A DNA stretch of 64,000 nt from Winogradskyella ursingii (GTDB lineage Bacteria > Bacteroidota > Bacteroidia > Flavobacteriales > Flavobacteriaceae). Under the pieces are notes generated by a model that was not told the origin of the DNA, did no database searches, and was given only the letters and a program-made list of their open reading frames with translations. A program made the translations under genes and the position numbers. Positions 38,073-47,054 of this stretch are shown one piece after another; the stretch's first letter is position 1; each line of letters starts with the position of its first letter. Location of the stretch: contig NZ_JABFDH010000002.1 of the NCBI RefSeq assembly GCF_013403975.1, positions 496,001 to 560,000 of the forward strand. Direction: 5' to 3'.

Positions 38073-38495
38073 ATGACAATTGAAGAAATTCAGAATGATA
38101 TAATAGATGAATTTTCAATGTTTGAAGATTGGGAAGAACGCTATCAATACATGATTGATCTCGGCAAAACGTTGCCGTTAATTGATGAAAAATATAAGAA
38201 TGAAGATCACATCATAAAAGGTTGTCAAAGTAAGGTTTGGGTACATGCTGAAATGGATAACGATAAAATTGAATTTACAGCAGATAGTGATGCTATTATT
38301 ACCAAAGGTATTATTGCAATTTTAATTCGTGTGTTTTCCAATCAACATCCAAAAGATATAATTGAAGCTGACACCGAATTTATTGATAAAATTGGACTGA
38401 AAGAACATTTATCACCTACCAGAGCAAATGGTTTGGTGAGCATGATAAAACAAATAAAAATGTACGCAATTGCGTACCAGACACAACTTAGTTAA
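38073..38495 (+). CDS. sufE: Sulfur-acceptor protein SufE
   Basis: The 140-residue protein has Cys51 in IIKGCQSKVWV, the sulfur-accepting cysteine, and the general layout of SufE (WEERYQYMIDLGK at the start, LSPTRANGLVSMI near the end). It takes persulfide sulfur from SufS and hands it to SufB. It opens a second suf unit with the DUF59 gene and appears to have its own promoter. Confidence 0.95.
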   Translation: MTIEEIQNDIIDEFSMFEDWEERYQYMIDLGKTLPLIDEKYKNEDHIIKGCQSKVWVHAEMDNDKIEFTADSDAIITKGIIAILIRVFSNQHPKDIIEADTEFIDKIGLKEHLSPTRANGLVSMIKQIKMYAIAYQTQLS

Positions 38496-38563
38496 GTCGT
38501 TTTCTGTTTAGTTGGTAAGACCAGAACAACTAAACGACAAACTACTCAACAATAAACATTATA

Positions 38564-38893
38564 ATGATGAGCGAAACAACTATAGATACCACAGAATTAG
38601 GAGAAAAAATAGTCCGAGTCCTAAAAACCATTTACGATCCAGAAATTCCAGTGGATATTTATGAACTGGGTCTTATTTACGACGTGTTTGTTAATGAGGA
38701 TTACGATGTAAAAATCTTAATGACATTAACTACACCGAACTGTCCAGTAGCAGAAACTTTGCCTTTAGAAGTTGAAGAAAAAGTTAAATCCCTTAACGAC
38801 GTCAAAGATGCTGAGGTAGAGATTACTTTTGATCCGCCATGGACACAAGATTTAATGAGCGAAGAAGCCAAGCTAGAACTTGGTATGCTCTAA
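38564..38893 (+). CDS. SUF-associated DUF59/MIP18-family protein (SufT-like)
   Basis: The 109-residue protein has DPEIPVDIYELGLIYDV and LTTPNCPVAETLP with a conserved Cys, then FDPPWTQDLMS, all typical of the DUF59 proteins found in suf operons. They act in maturation of iron-sulfur proteins, probably at the cluster-transfer stage. The start could be the first or second Met (MMSE). It follows sufE by 68 bases. Confidence 0.92.
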   Translation: MMSETTIDTTELGEKIVRVLKTIYDPEIPVDIYELGLIYDVFVNEDYDVKILMTLTTPNCPVAETLPLEVEEKVKSLNDVKDAEVEITFDPPWTQDLMSEEAKLELGML

Positions 38894-38997
38894 ATCAGTT
38901 TGCAGTTTTCAGTCGCAGTTTGCAGCCTGTTCTGAATTTGTTTCGGTATAGCAGCTTGTTGTTTTCTTCAGAAAACTTCGATTTCAAAAAAATTTAA

Positions 38998-40833
38998 ATG
39001 CCAAGACGTACACCTAAATCATTAAAAGACAAGAAAAAAACCAGTATAAAATCTTCTTTTAATGCGCTGGTTTATATTCCGAGGTTTTTTAAGGAAATCT
39101 GGAAAGTAAACAAAAAGCTATTCTTGCTCTCTGCATTTTGCAGGTTAATCGGAGCCCTTATTCCTGTAGTAATTTTATGGGTTGGGAAGCTTATAATTGA
39201 CGAAATTATACTTCAGGTATCGCTTGACAATCCTGATTATTATCAACTCTGGACCTATGTCGCTATTGAGTTTGGGTTGGTCATTCTTTCAGAATTAATC
39301 AGTAGGGCTATTTCTCTCACAGACGGACTCTTGGGTGATGCTTATAATATTGCCACTTCGGTTACCATCATCAAAAAGACCAACCAGATTAATATTAGTC
39401 TATTAGAAGATTCCGAATTTTATGACAAATTAGAACGTGCAAGAACGCAGACTACAGGTCGGGTGGCATTGTTGTCTAATGTATTGGGACAAGCGCAAAG
39501 CACCATCTCAATCGCCACCCTTATAGCAGGTTTAATATATTTTGAACCTTACTTAATCATTCTTTTAGTACTGAGCATTATTCCTTCATTTATCAATGAG
39601 GTACGTTTTTCTCAACAACAGTATTCTTTGGCTCGAAGTTGGACTTCCGAGCGCAGGGAACTTGATTATTTAAGGTACATCGGCGCCAATGACAAAACGG
39701 CAAAAGAAATAAAACTCTTCGGATTAACTGATTTTGTGGTCAATCGTTTCAAAAATCTTTCAGAAGATTATTATCAACTCAATAAAACCTTAGCGATAAA
39801 ACGTTCGGCTTTTGGCTTTCTGTTTAATTTTTTGGGCTCTGTAAGTTATTATGCGGCTTATGTTTTTATCATTTACCGCGTCTTATCTGGTGTGATTACT
39901 ATTGGTGAACTCACCTTTTTATCTGGTAGTTTCAATCGATTAATGAAAAATTTACAGGATTTCTTTTCGAAATTCACCCGGATTTCAGAAAGCGCACTTT
40001 ACCTTAAAGATTATTTCGATTTTATAGATATTTCCATTGCACCGAAAACACAGGAAGATATTCCTTTACCTAATAAAATTGAAAAAGGAATTGAATTTAA
40101 AGACGTTTATTTCGCTTATCCAAATTCTGAAAATGACATTTTAAAAGGTATCAGTTTTACTATAAGGGCTGGCGAAAAATTGGCTTTTGTTGGACAAAAT
40201 GGTGCCGGAAAGACCACATTAATTAAATTACTGTTGCGCTTTTACGAGCCAACTTCTGGTGAAATATTATTGGATGGCACCAACATAAACCGTTTCAACA
40301 TTGCCGAATATCAAGAATTTTTTGGTGTTATATTTCAAGATTATTTTAGATATGAATTTACCGTAAAAGAGAATATAGCCGTTGGTAAAATTGATGAAAT
40401 CGATAATCAGACCAAAATTGAGAATGCAGCGGAATTAAGTTTGGCGAACGAGGTAATTTCAGAATTACACGATGGCTACGATCAACAGCTAGGCAAGCGT
40501 TTTAGTGGTGGCCAAGAACTATCTGGAGGCCAATGGCAAAAGGTAGCTCTGGCAAGAGCATACATGAAAAATGCCGAAGTCATTATTTTAGATGAACCTA
40601 CTTCGGCATTGGATGCCAGGGCAGAAAGTGAAGTTTTTGGTCGATTCATTGGTTTAACCGAAGACAAAACGAGCATTATTATTTCGCATCGATTCAGTAC
40701 TGTGAGACAGGCCAACCGAATTTTAGTTTTAGAAGAAGGCAAAGTGCTTGAAATTGGTACACATGAAGAACTTATGGAAAACAAAAACCTGTATGCGGAA
40801 TTGTTTGAACTACAAGCCAAAGGCTATCAGTAA
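38998..40833 (+). CDS. ABC exporter (fused permease and ATPase)
   Basis: The 611-residue protein has an N-terminal six-helix membrane domain (about residues 35-340) and a C-terminal ATPase with Walker A GQNGAGKTT, signature ELSGGQWQK, Walker B VIILDEPTSALD and switch ISHRF. It is a half-transporter that should work as a dimer; the cargo is unknown. The gene stands between two genes of the suf neighbourhood. The ATG comes directly after a stretch rich in CAGTTT-type repeats. Confidence 0.92.
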   Translation: MPRRTPKSLKDKKKTSIKSSFNALVYIPRFFKEIWKVNKKLFLLSAFCRLIGALIPVVILWVGKLIIDEIILQVSLDNPDYYQLWTYVAIEFGLVILSELISRAISLTDGLLGDAYNIATSVTIIKKTNQINISLLEDSEFYDKLERARTQTTGRVALLSNVLGQAQSTISIATLIAGLIYFEPYLIILLVLSIIPSFINEVRFSQQQYSLARSWTSERRELDYLRYIGANDKTAKEIKLFGLTDFVVNRFKNLSEDYYQLNKTLAIKRSAFGFLFNFLGSVSYYAAYVFIIYRVLSGVITIGELTFLSGSFNRLMKNLQDFFSKFTRISESALYLKDYFDFIDISIAPKTQEDIPLPNKIEKGIEFKDVYFAYPNSENDILKGISFTIRAGEKLAFVGQNGAGKTTLIKLLLRFYEPTSGEILLDGTNINRFNIAEYQEFFGVIFQDYFRYEFTVKENIAVGKIDEIDNQTKIENAAELSLANEVISELHDGYDQQLGKRFSGGQELSGGQWQKVALARAYMKNAEVIILDEPTSALDARAESEVFGRFIGLTEDKTSIIISHRFSTVRQANRILVLEEGKVLEIGTHEELMENKNLYAELFELQAKGYQ

Positions 40834-40851
40834 AATCTTTAACTTTGTATT

Positions 40852-41358
40852 ATGGCAGAAGAAATCATAAATAGAGTAGCAAATAGCAAGCTAAAAACAA
40901 TCGACCTCGAGGATTTTTATCCTGAAGGTAAACGCGTGCTTTTTGATATAAAAGATTGGTTAATGGAAGGCTTGGTGTTGCGCGAAAAAGATTTCAGATT
41001 ACATATTTCAGAGCATGATTGGTCACAATATCAGGACTGCTATGTAGCATTGCATTGTTCAACCGATGCAATTGTTCCTGATTGGGCTTATATGCTTATC
41101 TCAATTCAACTTCAAGATTTTGCGAAGCTTTCTGTGATTGGCGATTTAGAACAACTGGAATCTATTCTTTTTGCCGAGATTGTTTCTAAAATGAACATTT
41201 CGGAGTTTGAGAACCTTCCTGTTATTATTAAAGGTTGCGCCAATAAACCTGTCCCAGCCAATGCTTTGGTATTACTCACTCAAAAATTGAAACCTATTGC
41301 CAAATCCGTTATGTTTGGCGAGGCCTGTTCTTTTGTGCCTTTATTTAAAAGAAAATAA
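40852..41358 (+). CDS. DUF2480 family protein
   Basis: The 168-residue protein matches the Bacteroidota-specific DUF2480 family, with the opening EEIINRVANSKLKTIDLEDFYP and the end KPIAKSVMFGEACSFVPLFKRK. It has no signal peptide or membrane segment. DUF2480 genes commonly stand beside sufE and DUF59 genes in flavobacteria, which hints at an iron-sulfur-related role, unproven. The ABC exporter gene ends 18 bases upstream. Confidence 0.9.
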   Translation: MAEEIINRVANSKLKTIDLEDFYPEGKRVLFDIKDWLMEGLVLREKDFRLHISEHDWSQYQDCYVALHCSTDAIVPDWAYMLISIQLQDFAKLSVIGDLEQLESILFAEIVSKMNISEFENLPVIIKGCANKPVPANALVLLTQKLKPIAKSVMFGEACSFVPLFKRK

Positions 41359-41417
41359 AATGTGACTTTCTTTATTTTTTTGGGTCAGAATAGCAACGTT
41401 TTCATTGTAAGTGATTC

Positions 41418-41448
41418 TTTACTTAAATTCAATAAAAACTTATATTTG
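41418..41448 (+). promoter_or_regulatory. Promoter of the DUF3078 gene
   Basis: TATATTTG at 41441-41448 is a perfect -7 element, and TTTA at 41418-41421 is a near match to the -33 TTTG with the correct 19-base spacing. Confidence 0.65.
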
Positions 41449-41490
41449 TAACCTTAATAATAATTATAATTGATTAAAAATTAACTCATT

Positions 41491-42399
41491 ATGAACAAAA
41501 AATTACTAATATCAGGATTCCTTATGTTTGTAATTACCTTCGGTTTTTCACAAACAAAAGAGGAATTACAAGCACAAAAAGCTGAAATACAAGCTGAAGC
41601 AGATAAGCTCCAATCTGAAGCAGATGCCATTCAATCACAAATAGATGCTTTGCCAGGCTGGCGTAAGGGTGCTTTTGGTATTATTGGTGGTAGTTTATCT
41701 AACTTCAATAATTGGTATGCACAAGGAACACCAAACAATAGTTCGGGAAATATTGGAATCAATTTTAATGCTTTTGCAAACTTAATTGAAGACAAATATT
41801 TCTGGCGTAATTCCTTGACCACAAATTTGGCTTGGGTAAAATTTGACGATAAGGACGACGACACTGACAATGAAGATTTTGAGCCAACGACAGACGTCTT
41901 TAACATATCGTCTCTTTACGGTTATAAACTCAGCGATAAATGGGCCGTATCTGCATTAGGTGAATACAGAACAACAATTCTAAATAACTTTAACGACCCA
42001 GGTTATTTAGATGTTGGTCTCGGTGGAACTTGGACACCATTAGATAATTTAATTGTGGTGATTCATCCATTGAACTACAACTTTGTCTTTGCAGATAACG
42101 ATGCTGTTTTTGAATCTTCTGCGGGTGCTAAAATCGTTGCGGACTACACAAGACAGATTGGTAAAATTTCCTTTAAAACTAATTTTTCGACCTTTCAGAG
42201 TTATAAAAATTCTGATCTATCTAACTGGACATGGACAAACAACTTTAGCTATACCCTTTGGAAAGCGTTGGGTGTAGGTTTTGATTTTGCTTTGAGAAGT
42301 AACCAACAAGAGGCTGCCAACTTTCAAGGTGTTGATTTAGAAGATGCTGACAACGATTTGCAATCTTATTACACGATTGGTTTGAGCTATAAGTTTTAA
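41491..42399 (+). CDS. DUF3078 outer-membrane beta-barrel protein
   Basis: The 302-residue protein has a signal peptide ending GFSQ and a short Gln/Glu/Ala-rich coiled coil (about residues 22-52). The DUF3078 body follows, with WRKGAFGIIGGSLSNFNNWYAQG and alternating strands to the end, YYTIGLSYKF. The terminal Phe fits an outer-membrane barrel. Function is unknown. It is the last gene of the suf neighbourhood and has its own promoter and terminator. Confidence 0.9.
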   Translation: MNKKLLISGFLMFVITFGFSQTKEELQAQKAEIQAEADKLQSEADAIQSQIDALPGWRKGAFGIIGGSLSNFNNWYAQGTPNNSSGNIGINFNAFANLIEDKYFWRNSLTTNLAWVKFDDKDDDTDNEDFEPTTDVFNISSLYGYKLSDKWAVSALGEYRTTILNNFNDPGYLDVGLGGTWTPLDNLIVVIHPLNYNFVFADNDAVFESSAGAKIVADYTRQIGKISFKTNFSTFQSYKNSDLSNWTWTNNFSYTLWKALGVGFDFALRSNQQEAANFQGVDLEDADNDLQSYYTIGLSYKF

Positions 42400-42420
42400 G
42401 CTTAAATAAATATTATAATA

Positions 42421-42452
42421 AAAGACCTATCTGGATTGATAGGTCTTTTTAT
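42421..42452 (+). terminator. Terminator after the DUF3078 gene
   Basis: A perfect 11-bp stem (42421-42431 with 42438-42448) with a six-base loop runs into TTTTT-A-TTTT. It also faces the convergent PBP1A gene. Confidence 0.9.
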
Positions 42453-42507
42453 TTTATCTCATTAAGAATAGGCAAAGAAGACGATTCTCACGAATTAATG
42501 TGATCTA

Positions 42508-42534
42508 TCGACTACGCTTAAAATGACAGTCTGA
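42508..42534. repeat. Degenerate copy of the TCGAG-type dispersed repeat
   Basis: ATCGACTACGCTTAAAATGAC resembles the right arm of the inverted repeat at 14884-14909 (TCTCGACTACGCTCGAACTGAC) with several differences. It lies between the convergent DUF3078 and PBP1A genes. Confidence 0.5.
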
Positions 42535-42536
42535 GC

Positions 42537-44807
42537 TCATTCAAATTTTTTCTTTTTTTCCTTTCGTTTGAATAAACGTTTAAAGAATCCATCCCTTTTT
42601 TCTGGTTCGCAATCTAAATCGTTTAAAACCTCATTTGATGCTTTGTCAAATTGTGCTTTGGTGATGGTGTTAAATTCACTTTCTGCATTCAATTTTTGAT
42701 AAAAATTTGCGAAAATCGGTAATGCTGAATTAGCACCTTGACCCAAACCTGTGGTTTTAAAACCAATACTATGATTATCATTACCCACCCAAGTAACAGT
42801 GACCAATTTTGGAGTTAATGCCACAAACCAACCATCTTTGTTTTCTTGTGTAGTACCTGTTTTACCTGCGATAGCGTTGTTTAAATTATAAGTGCTTCGT
42901 AATCTAGATGCTGTTCCGTTATTAACAGTTGCTTTCATAAACTCTAGCATTACTTGTCTTGTGTAATCTGAATATGCTTCCTCGATTTTATTCTCAGGTT
43001 GAAATTCGAAAATGATATTGCCCTTTTTGTCTTCAATCTTTGAAATGAAATATGGGTTTACCGGTTTGCTATTATTGACATAGCTGGCATAAGCACCCGT
43101 TAAATCTTTTAAATTGATTTCTGCTACACCCAAAGCTAAAGATGGCTCTTTTGGTAAGTCCTCAGATACATTTAGTTTTTTAACCTGATTAATAACCTTT
43201 GGTATACCGACTTTATCGAATACTTTAACGGCAATGGTGTTCACCGAATTGCTCAACGCTTTTTCTAAAGTGTAATTGATGTATGGATCTTCTTCCTCGC
43301 TTCCGGAATTGCTTGGTTTCCAGTTGTCGTAATTGGTATATGTGACTTCAGACAATGAGAAATAAGTACATGGATCCATGCCGTCTTCAATCGCAGCGGT
43401 ATAAACAAAAGGTTTGAATGTTGAACCTACTTGACGTTTACTTTGGGAAACATGGTCGTATTTAAAATAGCGATAATCTATGCCACCTACATAAGCTCTA
43501 ACTGCACCTGTATTTGGTTCGATGGATAGCATTCCTGCATTTAAGAATTTCAAATAATGACTTAAGCTATCTATAACTGAAATTGATTGTATGGTATCTC
43601 CTTCCCAACTAAACAGTTCTACATTGCGCTTTACCTTTAATGAATCTTCAATCTGTTTTTCTTTAAGCCCCTTCTTTTTTAATGATTTATAAATTGCAAG
43701 TTTTTTGATTTCCTTTTTCACTAGTTTTCCGTCTTTATTCCAAGGTGCCTTTTGGCCATGTGAAGTCTCAAAAGCAGATTGTAATTTTGAAAGATGGTCT
43801 TTCATTGACGTTTCGGCCAACTCTTGCATTTTGTAATCAAGTGTGGTGTAAACTTTTAATCCATCTTTATAGAGGTTGTATTTTTCACCTTCAGGGTTTT
43901 CAATAGAGTCTAAAATTTTACTTAGTTGCTTTTTTACCTCTTCCCTAAAATAAGGTGCTAAACCCAAATCGTGATTGAATGAACGGTAGTCTAAATTTAC
44001 CTCTTGATTGGTTAAAGTTTCCAGCGAGTCCTTTTCCAAATAGCCGTATTTTACCATTTGATTTAATACCACATTTCGTCTGTCTTTGCTCCGATCTAAA
44101 TGTAATCTTGGATTAAAGTAATTATTAGCTTTTAACGTCCCAACCAAAGTGGCAGATTCCAGTTTTGATAAGTCCTCAACCGATTTATTAAAAAACTTCT
44201 GCGAGGCACTTTCAATGCCATAAGTATTGTCTGAAAATGGAATAGTGTTGAAATATAAAATAAGGATTTCTTCTTTTGAATAGATCTCCTCAATCCGCTT
44301 GGCAATTATGGATTCCTTGAATTTGTTTATAAGCATGCCGAAAACCGCATAATTCTTCCGGCCATAAAGATTTTTAGCGAGTTGAAGTGTTATGGTGCTG
44401 CCACCACCTGCGGACTTATCACCAAGCAAAAGATTCTTTACAAATACACGCATTAAGCTCACATTATCGACACCATCGTGTTCGTAAAAACGAACGTCTT
44501 CAGTGGCAACTAGGGCATCAATGAGATGTTTGGGTAAATCCTCGAATTCAACAGGTTGTCTATCGTAGATATAGTATTTACCAATAAGCTTTTTATTTCT
44601 ATCTAAAAGTTGTGTGGCTTCTTCCTGTTTTATGAAACTGAGTTCTACTTTGGTCGGTATCTTCCCAAATGCACCGAGATAAATGCTAATATACAGCCCG
44701 ATGAAAAACCCTAGAATTACGACACAACCAATAAGTCCGAAACGTACCCATTTGTTTTGAAGTCTTTTTTTAGTCCAGGATTTTAATTGTAACAGATAAT
44801 TATTCAT
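42537..44807 (-). CDS. Penicillin-binding protein 1A (bifunctional transglycosylase/transpeptidase)
   Basis: The 756-residue protein has one N-terminal membrane anchor (about residues 22-45). A GT51 transglycosylase domain follows, with ATEDVRFYEHDGVD (catalytic Glu) and GGGSTITLQLAKNLYG, and then a transpeptidase domain with STFKPFVY (SxxK, nucleophile Ser), SNSVN and KTGTT. It polymerises and cross-links peptidoglycan outside the inner membrane. A very basic tail closes the protein. Its ATG directly follows the stop of hflX without a gap, so the two are co-transcribed. Confidence 0.95.
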   Translation of the reverse strand: MNNYLLQLKSWTKKRLQNKWVRFGLIGCVVILGFFIGLYISIYLGAFGKIPTKVELSFIKQEEATQLLDRNKKLIGKYYIYDRQPVEFEDLPKHLIDALVATEDVRFYEHDGVDNVSLMRVFVKNLLLGDKSAGGGSTITLQLAKNLYGRKNYAVFGMLINKFKESIIAKRIEEIYSKEEILILYFNTIPFSDNTYGIESASQKFFNKSVEDLSKLESATLVGTLKANNYFNPRLHLDRSKDRRNVVLNQMVKYGYLEKDSLETLTNQEVNLDYRSFNHDLGLAPYFREEVKKQLSKILDSIENPEGEKYNLYKDGLKVYTTLDYKMQELAETSMKDHLSKLQSAFETSHGQKAPWNKDGKLVKKEIKKLAIYKSLKKKGLKEKQIEDSLKVKRNVELFSWEGDTIQSISVIDSLSHYLKFLNAGMLSIEPNTGAVRAYVGGIDYRYFKYDHVSQSKRQVGSTFKPFVYTAAIEDGMDPCTYFSLSEVTYTNYDNWKPSNSGSEEEDPYINYTLEKALSNSVNTIAVKVFDKVGIPKVINQVKKLNVSEDLPKEPSLALGVAEINLKDLTGAYASYVNNSKPVNPYFISKIEDKKGNIIFEFQPENKIEEAYSDYTRQVMLEFMKATVNNGTASRLRSTYNLNNAIAGKTGTTQENKDGWFVALTPKLVTVTWVGNDNHSIGFKTTGLGQGANSALPIFANFYQKLNAESEFNTITKAQFDKASNEVLNDLDCEPEKRDGFFKRLFKRKEKKKKFE

Positions 44808-46031
44808 TTATAAAGCCACATTGCCACCTTCTTCTATATCTGGATATAGAAATTCGTTGTAAGGAAAACGTGTGACATGGATTTCTCGTACTTCTTTATA
44901 GACTCTTTTTCTAAACTCGTCCATATTTTCCTTATTTAAAGCAGAAATGAACAGAGCGTTATCGCCAACTCTAGACATCCACGTACGTTTCCACTCTTCA
45001 ATAGTATAATTGGATTTGGTGCGCTCAGCAATTAAATCGTCATCATCAAAAGGTTCTGGTTCGTAAGCATCAATTTTGTTAAATACCATAATGGTTGGCT
45101 TGTCTTTGCTATCGATTTCGTCCAGAATCTGGTTGACCGATTCAATGTGCTCTTCAAAATTTGAATGAGAAATATCAACCACATGAAGCAGCAAATCGGC
45201 TTCTCGAACTTCGTCCAAAGTACTTTTAAAAGATTCTACCAATTGTGTCGGCAGTTTTCTGATGAAACCTACAGTATCACTCACTAAAAAAGGCAAATTA
45301 CCAATCACTACTTTTCTAACCGTAGTATCCAGCGTTGCAAACAATTTGTTTTCTGCAAAGACTTCACTTTTGCTAATCACATTCATTAGTGTAGATTTCC
45401 CAACATTGGTATAACCCACAAGTGCCACTCGCACGAGTTTACCGCGGTTACCACGTTGTACAGCCATCTGTTTATCTATGGTCTCTATTTTTTTCTTTAA
45501 CAAAGAAATTTTATCGCGGACAATACGTCTATCTGTCTCAATTTCGGTTTCACCAGGACCACGCATACCAATACCACCTTTTTGTCTTTCAAGGTGGGTC
45601 CACATTCCTTTTAATCGCGGTAATAGATATTCGCATTGTGCCAATTCTACTTGCGTTCTGGCATAACTGGTTTGCGCGCGCTGAGCAAAAATATCAAGGA
45701 TGAGATTGGTTCTATCGAGAATTTTACAGTTAAGTATCTTACTGATGTTTCGTTCTTGAGCTGGTGATAATTCATCATCAAAAATCACCGTACCGATATC
45801 ATTTTCGTTAACGTATTCCCTGACCTCTTCCATCTTCCCAGAACCTATAAATGTTTTAGGGTTGGGCATGGTCATTTTCTGGGTAAATCGTTTTTCTACT
45901 TCACCACCTGCTGTATAGGTTAAAAACTCAAGCTCGTCAAGGTACTCTTTTGAAATTTCTTCGTCTTGGTCTTGTGTAATAATCCCTATTAATACTGCCT
46001 TCTCTAGACTGATGTCTTTTTCTTCTATCAT
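44808..46031 (-). CDS. hflX: GTPase HflX
   Basis: The 407-residue protein has the N-terminal HflX domain and the linker GMRGPGETEIETDRR. A G domain follows, with G1 GYTNVGKST, G3 SDTVGFIRKLP (the leucine-rich HflX form) and G4 NKID. HflX binds the large ribosomal subunit and rescues or splits stalled ribosomes, notably in heat stress. It is upstream of the PBP1A gene with no spacer. Confidence 0.95.
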   Translation of the reverse strand: MIEEKDISLEKAVLIGIITQDQDEEISKEYLDELEFLTYTAGGEVEKRFTQKMTMPNPKTFIGSGKMEEVREYVNENDIGTVIFDDELSPAQERNISKILNCKILDRTNLILDIFAQRAQTSYARTQVELAQCEYLLPRLKGMWTHLERQKGGIGMRGPGETEIETDRRIVRDKISLLKKKIETIDKQMAVQRGNRGKLVRVALVGYTNVGKSTLMNVISKSEVFAENKLFATLDTTVRKVVIGNLPFLVSDTVGFIRKLPTQLVESFKSTLDEVREADLLLHVVDISHSNFEEHIESVNQILDEIDSKDKPTIMVFNKIDAYEPEPFDDDDLIAERTKSNYTIEEWKRTWMSRVGDNALFISALNKENMDEFRKRVYKEVREIHVTRFPYNEFLYPDIEEGGNVAL

Positions 46032-46104
46032 AAATTAATTAAAGTACAAAGTTAAACAAATACCACCACAACATATAAGCTTTAAAAATCATATATTTAA
46101 CGTT

Positions 46105-47049
46105 ATGACTATGCACAAGGCGTATACTGTTGCTTTCTATAATATCGAAAATTTATTTGATATTAAAAATGACCCTTTAACCAATGATGATGATTTTTTG
46201 CCGACTTCAAAAAAGCGTTGGACCAAAAAACGTTATGAGAACAAATTGATGAAATTAGGAAATGTAATTTCAAAAATTGGAAACGAAAACACCGAACAAT
46301 CACCCTCAATTATTGGTTTGGCAGAAGTCGAAAATAAAACTGTTTTAAATGATTTAGTCAACCATCACGCACTTAAAAACGAAAATTACAGCTATGTCCA
46401 TTATGATTCTATGGACGAGCGTGGCATTGATGTAGCGTTACTTTACCAACCTAAAGATTTTGAAGTTTTAAATTCTGAAACATTTTCCGTTTATATTGAA
46501 AATGAGGCAGGTTTACGTGATTATACGCGCGATATTTTATTAGTCACTGGTATATTACATTCCGAAAAAATACATGTCATCGTTAATCATTGGTCTTCAA
46601 AAAGAGAAGGTGACTTGGAAACCCAATATAAACGTATTGCTGCTGCCAACCGTGTAATTTACATAATCAACAAACTAAAGTCGGAAGATGTGAGCGCCAA
46701 GATTATTGTAATGGGAGATTTTAACGATAATCCAGACAGTACAAGTGTGACATTAATGGAAAACAAGTGTCAATTATTCAATCCATTTAAGACCGTTTGG
46801 TCGTTCGAAAAAGGTAGTCTCAATCATAATTTCAATTGGAATCAGTTTGATCAAATTCTATTTTCAATCAATTTTTTCGAGGTTCAAAATTCACAATTAA
46901 CTTATGAAAGTGCTAATGTCTTTAATAGCAAATTTTTGACGCAATATCATGGAAAATTTAAAGGACAACCCTTTAGAACCTATGTGGGCAAAAAATATAA
47001 AGGTGGTTATAGTGACCATTTTCCTGTTTATATTCAATTAAAAACATAG
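46105..47049 (+). CDS. Endonuclease/exonuclease/phosphatase-fold protein
   Basis: The 314-residue protein follows the EEP fold: FYNIENLFD at the start, IIGLAEVENK with the metal-binding Glu, VNHWSSKREG, VMGDFNDNPDS, and the C-terminal GGYSDHFPVY with the catalytic Asp-His. It lacks a signal peptide and so is probably cytoplasmic. It may act on nucleic acid or a phosphoester; the substrate is unknown. A second Met (46111) is an alternative start. The SprF-like gene begins 5 bases after its stop. Confidence 0.9.
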   Translation: MTMHKAYTVAFYNIENLFDIKNDPLTNDDDFLPTSKKRWTKKRYENKLMKLGNVISKIGNENTEQSPSIIGLAEVENKTVLNDLVNHHALKNENYSYVHYDSMDERGIDVALLYQPKDFEVLNSETFSVYIENEAGLRDYTRDILLVTGILHSEKIHVIVNHWSSKREGDLETQYKRIAAANRVIYIINKLKSEDVSAKIIVMGDFNDNPDSTSVTLMENKCQLFNPFKTVWSFEKGSLNHNFNWNQFDQILFSINFFEVQNSQLTYESANVFNSKFLTQYHGKFKGQPFRTYVGKKYKGGYSDHFPVYIQLKT

Positions 47050-47054
47050 GAAAC

